Of a stretch of DNA of 64,000 bases, positions 46,601 to 61,600 are shown piece after piece. The first letter of the stretch is position 1. Each line of letters starts with the position of its first letter. Made by a program: the position numbers and the translations under genes. Origin of the DNA: Drosophila persimilis (taxonomy: Eukaryota; Arthropoda; Insecta; Diptera; Drosophilidae); contig NW_020825289.1 in NCBI RefSeq assembly GCF_003286085.1, positions 21,540,001 through 21,604,000 on the forward strand. Reading direction: 5' to 3'. The notes beneath the pieces are model-generated. The model worked only from the letters and a program-made list of their open reading frames with translations, had not been told where the DNA came from and did no database searches.

Positions 46601-49600
46601 GACATGACACGAAAAACGGTACGAAAATCCAAAAGAAATGACAAGTGAAAATGTAATGACTCTTTGTTGCTGCTGCTGTCGTTGTTGTGGGGAGGGGGAG
46701 GGGCAACCGTGTTATCAGTGAGCTCCACTGTACATGTGCCCTCCTCTTATAGCACAGTACAGTACGTTTCGAAAGTAAACACTTGTACGAAAAGCTCTAC
46801 GCTAATTAGAAATTATATACATTTCAAAAAGGGATACTCAATCAAGGGGAAAGGAACAAAGGAAGCCCTGTATCGAAGCGCACCCGTTCTATAAAAGGGA
46901 ACTCTATGAGGGGGAGGCGGACGCCACTCGGGGACTCGGCTGTCGGCGTTAATTGACTCTCGACTGCGAGTGGTGATGGCGACTAGCTTTAGCATTCAAC
47001 GCTATTATTATAACACACATTATACGGCATTATGGCGTGTACGTATTGTAACCGATCCCCCCCCCCCACACCAACACTCGCCTTCTCGTCTAATGGCAGC
47101 TCGCTCGCGTGTTTACTCAATTTGTTATCAGCGTTTATAAGGCTTTCGGCTAAAGAATCGCCTAAAAAATTCCATTGATAATGCCCAAGCTCTTCTAAAT
47201 ACAGATACGATCGTACATATATACATACATACACTCATAAAATGCTTGTGTGTGTACCTATTAGTTTTATTATCGGTTATCAGGTTATCAGGGGAGGTGC
47301 GGGGTAGGTACTATAACTATCGTGTGTGAGTCTGACTCAGAGAATCGAAACCGACCCAACGATAAGTGATCCCCACCCCACCGCAATTTGAGTGATTTGT
47401 GGCCCAGACAGACGCTTTGACGTCAACTATCCGCCGGACAATTGAGCCATTTAAAGTGCTATTCGACGGGGATTAAGGCTCTCCAATCTTGAAATCTTGA
47501 TTGCCCGATTGCATAATAACGTGTAATGGCACTACATAAAGGAATATTTATAGGCATCCCATCTCGTGTAGGCTGCCTCCTCAGTAGGTCAATTACAAGG
47601 CGCCAAATGCGACACAATTAAAATGCTTAGTATACTGTATATAGAACTGTATCAACGACAACGAGCTAGTTAAACGATTACATGGTATTTTCAGCTGTAA
47701 ATGGAAATACGAAACGTACAAAGATCAAGTATATGTGCGTATACCCTTGCAGTTCGGGGAGTTCTTTAGAAAGAAAGTAGTTTTTGGGCAACACGGGATA
47801 TATATGTATATGTTGTACGTATCGTAGTAAAATCCCCATTAAGTGTACCATTGGTGTACCCACTGTACTGTAGACAAAGCTCAGATTTGGGGTACCATAA
47901 AAGCATAAACAAGAGGAGGGGACAAAGCCTACGCGCTACGATAGGAGGCCTTAACCACCCGACCAGAAGGCGATAAGCTGTAATCAGCTGCAGAAACCCC
48001 AGTAATTATGGGGCAGAATACTCATACGCCGGGCATACACTGTGGGAGGGTCGCTTGGCTTCATGGCGTCGCATAGAATAGAATCTATCTAATTCTCATC
48101 TCCCATATTACTTTGTATTTACTTCAGTCGCACAGTCCTAATCCATTTGCTACAGCGGCAGAAAATAAATGAAAACTAATATTTAAATGGCATTTTGTTA
48201 TCACGAATTTTTGTTTAACATTTTCTGGCATTGTTGTTGATAGTTTATTTTATATACGTGTGTGCCTGTGTGTCTGTTGAAGGCGTGAAGTGTTGCTCGG
48301 GTTATTCAGTTTTATATGCATACATAAATATATAAATACACCAGTATATGTATGTATGTATGTATGTGTACTTTGTTTGCATTTGCATGTAGTTTCATAC
48401 AGCCGGGCAGAGCTAAAGTGCAAAACATGAAAATATCAGGCATTTTATCAGGCATGAAATGAGTGCAGTGGCAAGCAGTGCAAGCACACGCTGCTCTCCG
48501 GCCACCCAGCCCGAGTCTGCGACGTCATCAGAGCGCTTCTCGATTGACAGATTGACTGACTGACAAACTGATGGGTGGGATGGACACACATGCACCCACT
48601 CACACACACACACTCTTCGCACGGCATACACGAATAAAGTCCAAGGTGCGGCCAACGGCGCCACAGAGTCCGTCCGACTGTCGTCTCTGTCTCTCCGTCA
48701 GTCGCTTTGACCGTGTCAACGCGATTGCGGTGCATGACTAGCCCTGATACGACGTCATCACGAGAATATGCACTGGCTAAATGGGGCGTAGGTGTACGTA
48801 TTTCACGGAATGCAGCTGTGAAACTGCTAAACAAAAAAATCTAAGACCGCGCCACTTGGCAATTGTTTATAATTTATAGACCCACTCCAACGAGCAATGT
48901 TACGTTTTACAGTGCTGATAGCGCGTAAAAGTACGTCAAATTCGCGGAAATGATACGAAATTCCAGCGAAAAGAAAAACTCCCAATAAAAAAAACACCGC
49001 AAAAATACCAAAGCACACATAGACACAAATGGGAAGACCAAACGGTAAAGTGAGACGCGGCGAGACGACACATACCCGTCTAATTGTGGCTACGCATGCT
49101 GTTACACGCACATACACTCATACATATTTGCATTGAATATCGTTTGTAAAACGCAACAAATGAAACGTAAAGCTACAAAAAACTGTCCAACAATAGCGGG
49201 CGACACGCGACAACGACAACGACCGAATCGCCTGAAACATTTAAGGCGACTACGACTAGACGAGGCAAGCGGCAAAATTCATTCAGAGAGTGTGCAAAAG
49301 GAAAACGAAGAAGCGACAGCGACCCAGCCGCCGAGTAGTGCAAAAACAAAAAGCACAACCACTGCCAGCGACGGCGACGACGTAAGCAGAAGCAGAGGCA
49401 ACAGAAAAAAAACGTACAATAATCAAATAATTGCGGCAATGCCTGCTCTTCCCTCCTCCCAGTACCCGATTGAACGATCCACCACGATCTCTCTGCTCTG
49501 CTCTCCCATCTCTTCAGTAAACACTCTTTCGCACTCACTCACACTCTCACGCACACGCACACACACAGTGCAATTGTCAATCAAAAGTAAGCACAGGGTC

Positions 49601-52600
49601 GTCGCTGCTTCTGATTTAGCTGCTGCTACTGCTGCTGCTGCTCTGTCTCTGCCTGCGCTGAGAAATGATCAAATCAGGCAAAAACGTAGGCCCCCCTCCA
49701 ACAGGTGACGTGAAGTGGGGTATATGACTGTCGCCAGCCGTCAGCCGCCAGTCAGCCGTTGCCGCTATTGTTGATTACGTACAACTCGCACACACTCAAA
49801 CGAGACGAGAGCTTTATAAACACGCGCACACATACCAGTACACATCCCCAGCGACATACCCAACCTCACCTCCGCACCCCAACCCTCCCCAAAACCATTC
49901 CAATGAATATGCGAAATTTTGCTGACTAAGGAAGGTCTGGGGAGCACCAGGCAACGGCAGCAGCGACAGCGACGATACGATAACAACAAAACCATTTAAA
50001 ACGTAGAAGCAACAGCACAAAACGTAGCAACGAAAAGAAGAGAAAAAAAAGTGATAATAAAATAATAATTGCTACACATACAACAAAGCAAGGCACTGAT
50101 CAAGAGAGAGTGAGAGGGGGGAAGAGAGAGCTAGAGTTGCCGCAGCTGTCTATACACACGAGCAAGAAATACGAATGATACGCTGCTCCCCTTCCCCATT
50201 CCTCTGCTCCAACAAACCTCCACGAGTGGAGCACGATTTGCCATGTGGCCCAGCCTGTTCGTTCTCTCACACACACTCACTCACTCACATACGAACAACA
50301 TGACTAAGCCAAACAACTTGACAACACTGTTGGTTCGGTTCGGTTCGGTTGAGTTCGGTTCGGTCGCTGCTGTGCTGTCTGCCCCTCTCCTCCACCCCCC
50401 CACCGACTCCTCTCCTACTCATGGGCTTGCTCTTGTATATTATATTGAGTCAATTCATAAGAAACGAGGAAACCCGCCATATCGTCGTTTGTTGCTGAAT
50501 ACATGTTTACATTTCTTTGTGTGTATGAGTGTGCTTGTGCGAGCGTGTTGCGAGTGTGCGAGTGGCATGAGCATGAATCAAGTTAAAAATTTTAATAATT
50601 TGCCCCGATGCGATGTTGTGGCTGAAAACGAGTTTAGCTTGTTGAGCCACCAAATGTTTCTGTCCCTGTCTTCTGTGTGTCGGGTCGGCGTATGTATGCA
50701 CGTGTGTGTGTCGGTTAGGGTCCCCCCACGGTTCTTGTGTGCGCTTGCAGCTACTTGTTTTCTTTCCTCCTCGTCCTCGCTCTTGTCTTCGTCTACGTCT
50801 TTGTCTTCTTCTTCTTGAACGCAACGGCAATAATACTCAACACAAAAGCAGGCAGGCAGCAAAGCCACAAAACTTTTTATATTGAAGCAGAAAAGAGGAG
50901 CTTTCTAGAGCGCTTGATAAGCGGTTTACTTCGTCTCCCTCGCTCTGTTTCTTGCTGTTGTGGCGGCAGTGTGGGGGGCTATGACGTACCATACCCACTC
51001 AGCCGTTTCGGTTGTGAAGTGTTGTAGGAAATCAAATTAAGGCGATTAAAGAACGCGCGCGAGCTCTCGTGAGTTGCGTGAGTCGTGCATATCGCTTACA
51101 ATGAGAGAGAGAGAAAGAAAGTGTCGACCGTGGGATACCCTAATGATGTGTTGCCTCAACAGATACACATCAATATAAGCTAAGATCTTAATACTTTTTA
51201 AGTTTATTTCTTTTTTGTTGAATTTTCCAGGAACCAAAGAACTCACTCTATACCCTGTAAGGTTTCCATCTAAACTTCCCGCGATCCAAACGATTCTCCA
51301 CCACTCTATACCCGTTTGCACCCTATACAGTATGTGTGAATGATAAGGCCAGACAAAGAAATCTCACCGTACATATGTATATATGTATATTCGCATTTGT
51401 TTATTCGTATGAAATATCATTCTATTCTATAAACATTGCTTAGAAAAATAAACCCAAAACACGAAATTCCCAATAAATAGAATGATAAATGGAAGGGGAA
51501 TTGCGATAATGATTTCCACAAATTCGTCTGACGTTCGAGTTTTCGGCTAATCGCGGAGCAGAGGCCATCTTTCGTTATGGTCTTGAAATAGATTTGGCTG
51601 TTTGGGGCTTATCATCGGGACATACCGATTCTCTCTCTAGCTTCTTTGTCAAGAGTAAAAGGTCAAGGTGCGGCTTTAGCTACTGATAAACAGATAAGAT
51701 AGATGGTAGTGCTATACAAACACCTGCCATATATGGTGGAGCAGCCAGGCAGCCGTCATGTCATGTGACAAATATTGTTAGGGTATGAGTTCACTTGTAC
51801 CCATTCCCATCTTTATAGCTAATGATTTATACTGTTTGTTTTCCCCATTCATTGTATTATCATCTTTGCAGGAGATCCAAGGTGTTCATCATCATCCAAC
51901 GGATGAGTAAGCTGAATCTTGGATCATTTAGCCAGCAAAACAACATTCTAGGGAAAGTATACATATGTACGTCTCTTTTGGCACGGAAATTCCCAAATAT
52001 GCTTGACGTCAGCTAAAGAGATTTGTAAAATTTTCTTTCAGGGAAAATCGTGAATACATATTCTTTGAGAGTGCCAAGGTTCCTTGGGTTTACTTTACAT
52101 ATGCATAGTTCGGATTGGTATAAACAAATAATGCTTTTTGGCACAGCACAGCAGAGCCGAATCGAGTCGAATGTTATAAATTATACACATCGTACTTAGA
52201 GGAGCTTTCCTCCAAATAGATTAATAGATTGGTTTTCGGGGCCTGCAGTTTTCGGAAATTTATGCCAGCAATTAAGTGTTGAAATGGGGGATTAAATAAA
52301 TATGTTGATATAGCTAGAGAAAGGGCGATCCGTATCGGAAATAGTAAAGAATCTGCACGAAAGGGAATTATAGCTTTTATTGGTTGGAAAGATCTTGCAA
52401 GATTCATAAAATTCGTCAGAATTGAAGAAATTTCAAAGAAAATACTAAGTCCTCGTTCACTGATTTCTTTAGATAATCGAATAAATCGTATAAATCGAAT
52501 AAAAATGTACATACATATACATACATACACAACACGACGAATAATTCGTGGCCGAAAAGTGTTAAATAATTGCCAGTCCCACAATTTTCATTTTTGTTTA

Positions 52601-55600
52601 CACACAAAACCAGAAAATCCGAGGAAATCGCACGAAAAATCATTCGATGATTTTTTTTTCTGTCTTTGACTTTTGCCAGAATTTGATTCTTGTATTTTTT
52701 ATTTTGTTTTGGCGCTGCGCTAGAAATGTATTTTTAAATGCTCCAACTACGTAAGACGACATTCAAGTGTTTTATTTTAGACAGCAGACAAGTAGACAGC
52801 TCTATACATCCACACATCCATCCGTATATCTATGTATGTACATATGTATGTATGTATAGCATGTAGTGTGCACATATGGACGGACGTACGGCCTGGCATG
52901 GGTTATTTTGTATATACTCGTTTATTTATTTATTTTTAGTTTCAGTTATTGGCCTTTTGCGTTAGCACATTTTGTGTTGGAAATCATCTCATCTATTTGC
53001 ATATCATTTATGGGAATCTCACATCGAATCGAATTGGTCTTATGCAATGGATCAGTCCCCGCCCCTAATGATCATCATCATTATAATTTCCATTTATAAA
53101 AAAATTCTTTCGATTCCGCATTTTTATGGACGCGTTAAAATTAATAACAAATAATTTAATGAAAGTTTTCTTTTAATGTCACGTTATGGGGGTGTCTACC
53201 TATCTCTCGGGGTCCAATTAAATGTTTTAGAAATATTTCGTTTCTGTCAAAACAAACAATTAGACAACGAACGTAGAGAACGGAGAAGAGTCTCTGCCAC
53301 CAAATCGTGCGTTCAAGCGCAAAACAAAAATGCACAAAAATCCAAAGACATTTTATAATAAATTTTTCACAGATTTAGCTGTTCTTCTTTTTTTCCGCTT
53401 GTCTTGGCATTTTTCTGGCAGCTGAAGGACGGAAATACGTTGGCGGCATTTGGGAATTTTTGCATATTAGCAAAAATTAAAGACAAAAACAGAAAAAAGA
53501 CACACCAAATTCATAAATAAATACAAGAGGAGAAGATTAGGCAACGTTGTGCCGAACCATTTGATACCCTTGCAGATTGACGGTTTAAATGGAAGGTAGA
53601 TTATTATATTGTATTGATTAGCTATATGTATGGTGTATGTGTATGGTATTCCAGCAGACAGCGCAAACATCTATGGGAAATCAAAACAACCTCGGTAAAG
53701 AGAGGGTATCCTGAAAGTTTGATATATTCAAAGAGTTTACGTAGGTCCCCTGCGTTCGTCTGCCCCCACGAGCAGGTGTGAAGAAGAGGAAGCAGAGCCG
53801 CCAGCAGCAGCAGCAGGGGAGTAGTAGGTGAAAAAGAAACCGATTTGATTGGGATTTCATGGAGATTCGATTGGAAATGAAAAGCAGTCGCTTGGGGCGA
53901 GAAAATGTCAATTGAAAAGGCCATCAGACATTTCAAGCTACGCCCACGCCTTCCGCAAGCAAAACGAGTATTTGTATCTGTATCTGTTGGTCTGGTCTTT
54001 CTGTTGTCAAGGTCAGGGCATTCTCTTCGGGGGTTGCCTCTAAGCGTCAGCAGCCGATAAACATGTGTCGTCATTTCCCATGGAGGGCATTCCTCAACAC
54101 ACACACACACACGCACGCACAAAAACGGAGAGAGAAACACGAAACACACGGACCAAAGCGGAACGTATGATAACTGTTGCATGTTTAATTGTTCGTACCA
54201 CACTTAAGAGTGGCCATAAACTGCCAGGGGATGAGATACAGATACTCGAATTCCATCTAGAGACGCACACACACACATACAGGGAGAACCCCCACTGGTG
54301 TGGCGGCTTTTGTGTACCTCCTAAGTGGATTTCCACCTTCCTCCGCCCATTGTTTGTTCTTGCTCTCACTCTTGTTGTTGTTGCAATGGGAATGACGTTG
54401 CAAGCCTTTTGTCTCGCTCTGCACGAACGCTGATGCCGCCGCTGCCTCCGCTTCTGCTGGCTGCGGCAGGTATCCTGGCGCCGGCTTAATTTACGTTACG
54501 TTCCTTTTTAGTGCAGGTAAAACGCCTCAAAGTAGTTCAAGTCCAATGCGCTGCCCTCTTATTGCTGCCTCTGCCGCGTCCGCTGCCTACAGCCCAGCAT
54601 TTCACAGGCTTGCTCACTCGCGCACACACATGCACTCACTTATGCCGAGATTATCTCTATGCCTGCGCTGTTCACACTCACCCGCACACATTGGTTCCAA
54701 CTGACACGTACACATCCACACAAATCTGACACACACACAGCGGCCCGGCCGCGGGGTTGCCCAAAGTGTGTGTATGGGATGGTTTTGTTGTTGTTGGTGT
54801 TGCTTGCTCTCCTGCTCCGCCGCTCTCTCTATTGTATTCCCCTCTTCTGATGTCTGATGCTTCTTGACCTGACCGTTTCTGACTTTGTTTATTTTGAATT
54901 TTCACAGTTTTTCTTGGAATTCCTTCCACACTCCACTCCACACCACTCTACTTCTTTTCCACTCACTCACACTCTTTCAGGACCGAATAATATCCGCCCC
55001 ACGCTGCTTGGCGCGCAGAAACTTTGCTCTCGACGGCGATTTTTGCACTTTGATTTTTGGATTTTGGCCACTTCGATTCGCACCGTACTCAATTAGCATA
55101 TTATGGCATTCGCTTCTGCCGTAACCTTTACATGCTCACTGTGCTTCAGGTCTTCTTTTGCCTATGATCTAATTTGATTAATACAAAACTTGTTGTGGCG
55201 ACGGCTGCACTCGCACTTCGCCCACACACATACACACGCACACACTACAGACTCACTGACTATTCGCGTATTCCGTTCTTTTGTGGTTTCTTTGCCTTTT
55301 GTTTATGTTCGGTTCGCTTCGAGAGGCTAGCGTAGCGGTTTTGCTTTGCGTTATTTATTCCGTTTCATCGTCACGAGCACGAACACACGAAGCAGCGAAG
55401 CCAACCTAACAGCGCAAAGTATGATCGTGGAATGGCAGACCAAGAGCGTCAGCGTCGGCGTCGGACCGGGCGGGCAGAGTAACGTAACCCTTGGGCGCCG
55501 AAGTGTGTGTAGTCTGGCACATGCATTTGTAAGAGGTCTTTAACAGCCAGATCAATACAGATTCCGTGAAGTATTACTACATGGATGTTGTGGGACCTAA

Positions 55601-58600
55601 TTAAGGTAAGTTTTTAACAGAATTGTGTTCCACTCGAATTCAACTATATTTGTATTACTATTTTGACTTGAGTCCGCTTACATTGCATCATCCAATCAGC
55701 TGAAACTGCTCTTAGTTAACCGCGCCCCCCTGAACCGGCCCTGTTCATATGATTAACAATAACGACAGCAACAACAACGACAGCAAGTGCCTTGGCGTCG
55801 CCAAGTCGTCGGCTGTTGCGCGTCGACGCTGTCACTGTGTGAGAGTGTCTATGTGTGTGCGTTCCTGTTCTTATAATTCTCCCCATCTCTGTCTGGCTGC
55901 ACGAAAGAGCCCCCCACCACTGGTCCAAACGGCAGACATATGGCGCTCACTGTTTCGTTTCGTTCTTGTTCCACGAAACTCAAACAAGCCCTGCCTCCGA
56001 CGCTGACGCTGACGCTGACGTTGCCGCCTCAGACACGGTCGCGGGCATTGAGCGAAATCGTTTTCTCCGTATTTTCTGCCGCGAGGGAAGCCCGCCCGCG
56101 AAATGTGCTATTGTTGTTGCTGCGGTGCCTTTTGCCGCGGTGGCATGAACAAGCGCGAAATAAAAGAATTCGCTGCTGATGTTATTCACAAATAAGTGAG
56201 CGCCGCGTTCTTGGCTTATTAGATCAATTGGGTCTGTTGGTTTGTTCTGTTTCGTCGGGTTTATTTTTATTTCTTCCATTTTATATGCGCCATTTTCGTT
56301 GGGGCCTCGTATTGTTTTAGCTCGCTTATGTCGGAATATTATTTTTGGCGGCTTAGTTGTAATTTTTGCGCCTTTGCGGCGTTGACTGATTTTTGCTGTT
56401 GCTTTCTTATTACGTGCGAGTGTAGTGTGGCTGACATTGCCGTTCCATTTTTTTAGCCCGGCAGGAAGAGGATGTGATAGGTTTCAGCAGAAGTGGCAAA
56501 GTTAGCCATATTCATTGGTCGCCAGTTTCACCGTTGCATCTTTGGTCGGAATCGACAGGATTTGTGAATATCACCATGCCAAATATGAGAGGGAATCTTA
56601 ATATTCGATCTTCAAACGAAGTTTCCTCTTATGGTTTACCCTTTTAAACGGGGGATATGATAGTTTTTAAAGCAGTTTGCAAATCTATCCATTTCCAGGC
56701 CCATATGTACATACATATATCTATCTTAACAAAATACGCATTTGTTGCTGGTTTCTATCCACTCCTTCCTTATGTTGCAATTCGGAATCGTCGGTATGTC
56801 GATCTGCAAGGGTATTTTTACTTCGAGACCCAAACATGTCGTTTTCTGTTTTTGATTTCCCTTAGCGGTTTCTATCCAGGTGTAAGTGAATGAAGAGAGA
56901 ATGGAAGAAACACTAATCAATTGTTGCAGATTAATTGCAAATTAATGACATCCTCTGATAGACGGTATCAGACTATCGCTGAGAATACGATATTAATTTG
57001 TTGGGGCTGTAAAACGCCAACAGCGCCCAATAAATCAGTTTCCGCGACTCACGCTCATTAAAACTCGATCTTCGATAAGGGGCTATCGGAAACAGCAAGA
57101 AGGGGATTCTACATGCACGAGCTTGACAACCCCGATTCCGAGGGGCCTGAAACGTCGACGCGTACGTATTTCTGTGCCAAATCAAACGGAAGCGAATCGA
57201 TAAGAACTATCCCCCACCCACACATACACATGCATAGAAATAGTTTCAATTTTCCCATTTGGCTCTGTGCATGTGTGCCTGTGCGCCGTCTCTGGCCGTC
57301 GTTGAGGCTGTTCATATATTTAGACAGTTGACGTACGATAACGCTCAACACTTTGTCGCCGCTGATGATATCACAGAAAAGGTAAACAATCTAATCAATA
57401 AACACAATCAAGCGGGCAAGAGTGGTACGCACTCGTCTATTGGGTGACACGTACATACATATGTATCTACCACATCTGCAGGACTACGTACATACAATCC
57501 GCCACATTGGAATACGTCATTTAAAGCAAATAAGCCACACATCATATTCAGAATCCAAAGAACTAGGGTTTAAACAGTAGTCGTGTTTAGTAGACGTGTC
57601 TTGGATCATAGCAGATAAATGTGTATGTATGCATGCCCTATTCATGTGTCGAGGAGTGTACCCCATGCTTATGCACGCTATCTGTGTAATAGCAGTTGTG
57701 TGTACGATTAAGCGAACAGGCGACGCTGCTCTGCCCCGACTACACGCGACGATTGATTACAGCAATAAAACGTCTATCGCATCGATTGATTTAAAAATAA
57801 AACTCACACACATGCACATGCTGGGGCTCATGCCCATACCCGTGCCCCTCTTGCGTTCCGTGTCCTATCGTCCAATGATCGGCAATTGGGCGGCTGCACA
57901 GCAACAATTAACTGTGTCTCTCTCTCGGTTCGCCCTCTCTTGGTCTCGCTCTCGCTCTCGCAAACATAAATAGGCACAAGTGGCTGGCCCCAAACTGCAA
58001 GCAGCAGCGACTGCAGCAGCAGCAGCAGCGTACGTCGCCCCCAAAGAGTTCTTACTCATTCACGCATTGGGTAATCAATACAAACACACACACACACAGA
58101 CATGCACCGGTTGAGAGAGGGGAGCCAAATGAAACCATTAAGCGCTACATAAAACAGTCGTCGTCGCTTTTGGTGGATTGAAGGGGAGACGGCGCGTCGG
58201 GGAAACATTGCAACCAGAAGCTACGATCGCCAGTGCCGCCAAAGTGGCGACAATGGCAGCAGCGAAGAGACGACGACTGCACTGCAACGGCAACACCGAC
58301 ATCGACAGCGGCTCCAACTCCAGCGCAGACAACACAAACAATCAGAGAGGGAGAGAGAGATAGAGAGGGAGAGAGCCAACAACAATCGACAAAGCGACGG
58401 CGACGTGATCATGTCTGGCCCGTTCAGCAATGTTGGCGACGTCGTCGTTTATACCCTTGCCCTTGCAGAGGTCACTATGATTTTGACCAGGTGTTTGCCA
58501 AAAAAATAATCATTCGTGTAGAGAATTCATTAGGCAAATAATTCCCTCAGCATTAAAGATGTGTTTTAATCTTTTCACTTAATAATACATCTGTCCAAGT

Positions 58601-61600
58601 AACGATCGATTTGTGAGGGTATCAAAAACTTCGACTCTCGGAGCTAGCCTACCCCGCTTGTTTTTGTTGCATTCGGCGGCTCCAACTTTGTTATTATTAC
58701 CGCTCGTGCACATGCCCCCAACTGCCCACGATGCCACGCTGCTGCTGTGGCAGCCCCGAAACAGGTTTGACCATTCACTTGAACTGCTTTAGCAAGCAGA
58801 ATAGGACAGACAGACAGAGAGACGGTCAGACTGGAGGAAGAGTGGTGCCTGGGGGCTAGGTGGCGTCGTCTCCCATCTCCATCTCCGTCTTCGTCATCGA
58901 TATGAAGCGTGTAATCAATCGGGCGAACTTCTTTAATTGAGGAGCGCATCGTCGTCAACGGGCGGGAGACAAAGGCAAAGCGACAATCAAAGCTAATTGA
59001 ATGCGCAGCCAACAAAAAAAATAGAATAACACATGCGACGGACATAGTGGCAGAGGAGAGCATCATAGTCTGAAAGTATTCCTGAAACGGATTGTTTTGG
59101 GTTAACTGAACAACGCCTAAAACATCTTCAAAACTCCAAATCCCTGCCTTGCCTTTATAGAATAGCCTTAGGAATGGTTTGCTCTTTCTGCATCTAATGC
59201 GATAGTAAGCATAGCTCTGATCGAATGTCCGTTTCACCTAATTATGTACTACAATACATAGTAGGTAACATCGCTTGGGGTCCACTTAATTATTGAACTG
59301 CTTAGAGATGGGCGTATGGCTGGGGCACCCAACCATTTGTGGTTAAATGGCAGGTACTTCGTTGAAGCGTTAAGCGGCTATCAATGTGGCTTGGAGACTC
59401 CGATGGTAGTGGTGCTTGCTGATCGATGAGGTGTGCCACAATCCGCCATGGATTCCATCTTCCAATTGCTTCTATTAGAAATCTGGTCTAATATTAAGCA
59501 GAAATTTCTGGTAGCGCTTCCCTCGCCGGAGAGTGCAATCCCAGTTATCAGTTAGTTGGCCTTTCATTTAAATAGTACGCGCGGGTTATCGCTGCTTTCT
59601 AGAATTTCTTAGTCAGACAGCCTGGTGGTGGTGGCGGTGGCAGTGGTGGGGGCAGCACAATTTAGCTGCTGCATGCGTCAGCGTTGAATAAATAAACGTT
59701 AGACGCCTAGACGTTAGTCAACCGACGACCTACACGCTTCAGGCACTAGGAATACCGAGTGCCGAATGTCGAATATTGACCGCAGAGGGTCCGGGCCCCC
59801 GAGCGTGCTGGGTGTCGAGTGCTTCAGGCCGCTTAACTTAACTTGGCTATTATAATATCGTTGATTGCTCATTTGTTGACACGCAACGCTGGCTCTGGGG
59901 CAGGGCGAAGTGTGTTGTGTGTGCCGGGCAGTCAACAAAAGGTATAGTGCGGCAGGGGGCAAGCAAACTACAACAAGAACTGAAACAACAACAGTCCCGT
60001 GTTTGGTTTCGGTGTTATTTTCGTATATTTGAACAGTTCAACTACAACCACAAAGAAGCTGTGGCAATGACGAATGCTTCGAGCCCATAGCCATAGCCGT
60101 CAAAACCGGGCTAATATATATCCATAAATACACATATACGGATATCATTTGCAGCAGAATGTTTTGCATATTCTGTGGCATATCGAATGTGTCTAGGCTT
60201 TATTGTATATGTTTATGACACACTGCTGTCTTTATCCTGATACTTCCCCTTCTGCACTTGTATCAGAGTATCTTTTGTATTTACCAATGAATCTAGAACG
60301 TTCTTAAAGGGTATATCTCTTGAATCTGTATCTAGCAGAAGGTATGCATATTTTAGTCCAACGTCTCCCCAAAGTGGTATCCAATATTCATTGTTTTCCA
60401 CATCATACAGACACCCTCAGAGTATTTGCCATTCGTTTAGTCATTCCAACGATCGATTGTCATTCTCTGGGCTGTGTTTTGTGTGTAAATAAAACTGACG
60501 ATGTCGATGTCGATGCCGATGCCGATTCTGTCCGCCTTTGGCCGCTGCTGTGGCTGATTGGGAATCGCCAGTTTGGCGACTTGTGCACACAGCCACACGG
60601 GATACAGATACAGCAACAGCAACAGCCCGAGCAAGAGCAAGAGCAAGAGCAAGAGGCTACAGATGCGGAGATACAGCGAACAGACACGCAGATACTTTTA
60701 TACACATTCTTTGCCGCCACGACGTACGAGTGTACTTGTAGCGTCTATGAAATCGCTTTAAATTAAGCACAGCACAGCACAGCAGAGCAGAGCAGAGCAC
60801 AGATCAGATCAGAGGAGAGTGGAGGGCGGAGAGGAGCGGAGGCGACGCCAACGAAAATATGCCCGTGGAATGTTCAGCTGCCTCTTCGACTCTCCGGATT
60901 CTCTGATTGTGTATCTGCGTCTGTGGCTGTATCTGCATCTGCATCTATCTGCAAGTGCCGCGCTCTGGCTGTTCTTTTGTTGGCCATGATGGCCGCATAT
61001 TTGCATACGCCAGCCAGCCAGCTAGCCCACTAGCCAGAGCAGCTGTTTGTAGCCTCAGATGTCAGCTAATTGAATCGGCTCAGAGCTGCCCGTTCCGTTC
61101 CGTTCCGGCCCAGACAGCAACGAGACAGCTTAATCACATGCGTCAATGGATTTGCGCGACTGTTCCTGTTACCTGTTTAGGCCCACAAAAACCAAAAACG
61201 AAAGAAAACATCAAGCAGACGGTGTGGCATCATTACACGTACATAGAATGACCGACGACAGCTTTTCCCGGGTAAAACCCATAAAATCATCAATGCAAAG
61301 GAATTTCGAGGATTATCCTGGGCTTACGCTGCCACTTGACTTGAGGCAGCCCTTGAGCCTGGCGCTAGGCAGCCAACCCCTCAAGATGCAGGCAGTCAAA
61401 CAGGCAGATCCTCAGGCTGTCGGCAATTAAAAGTGGCTTTGTCCAAAAAAAAAAGGAAACAGGTAGAACCGATTTCATTTCTGGCGAAAATCCCTAACAG
61501 CATAATTGTATCTTCGAGCTGGCAAATGCTCAGCAGATACCCCTTATAATTAGTGCCGCAAATGAACCCTAAAATAGATATGTAAAACAGAGGATTTATC

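Noticed and set aside
60320-60766. 148-codon plus-strand ORF in the shn intron
   Set aside because: Gln/Glu/Asp runs come from simple repeats, the frame begins at a non-ATG codon, and no domain is seen.
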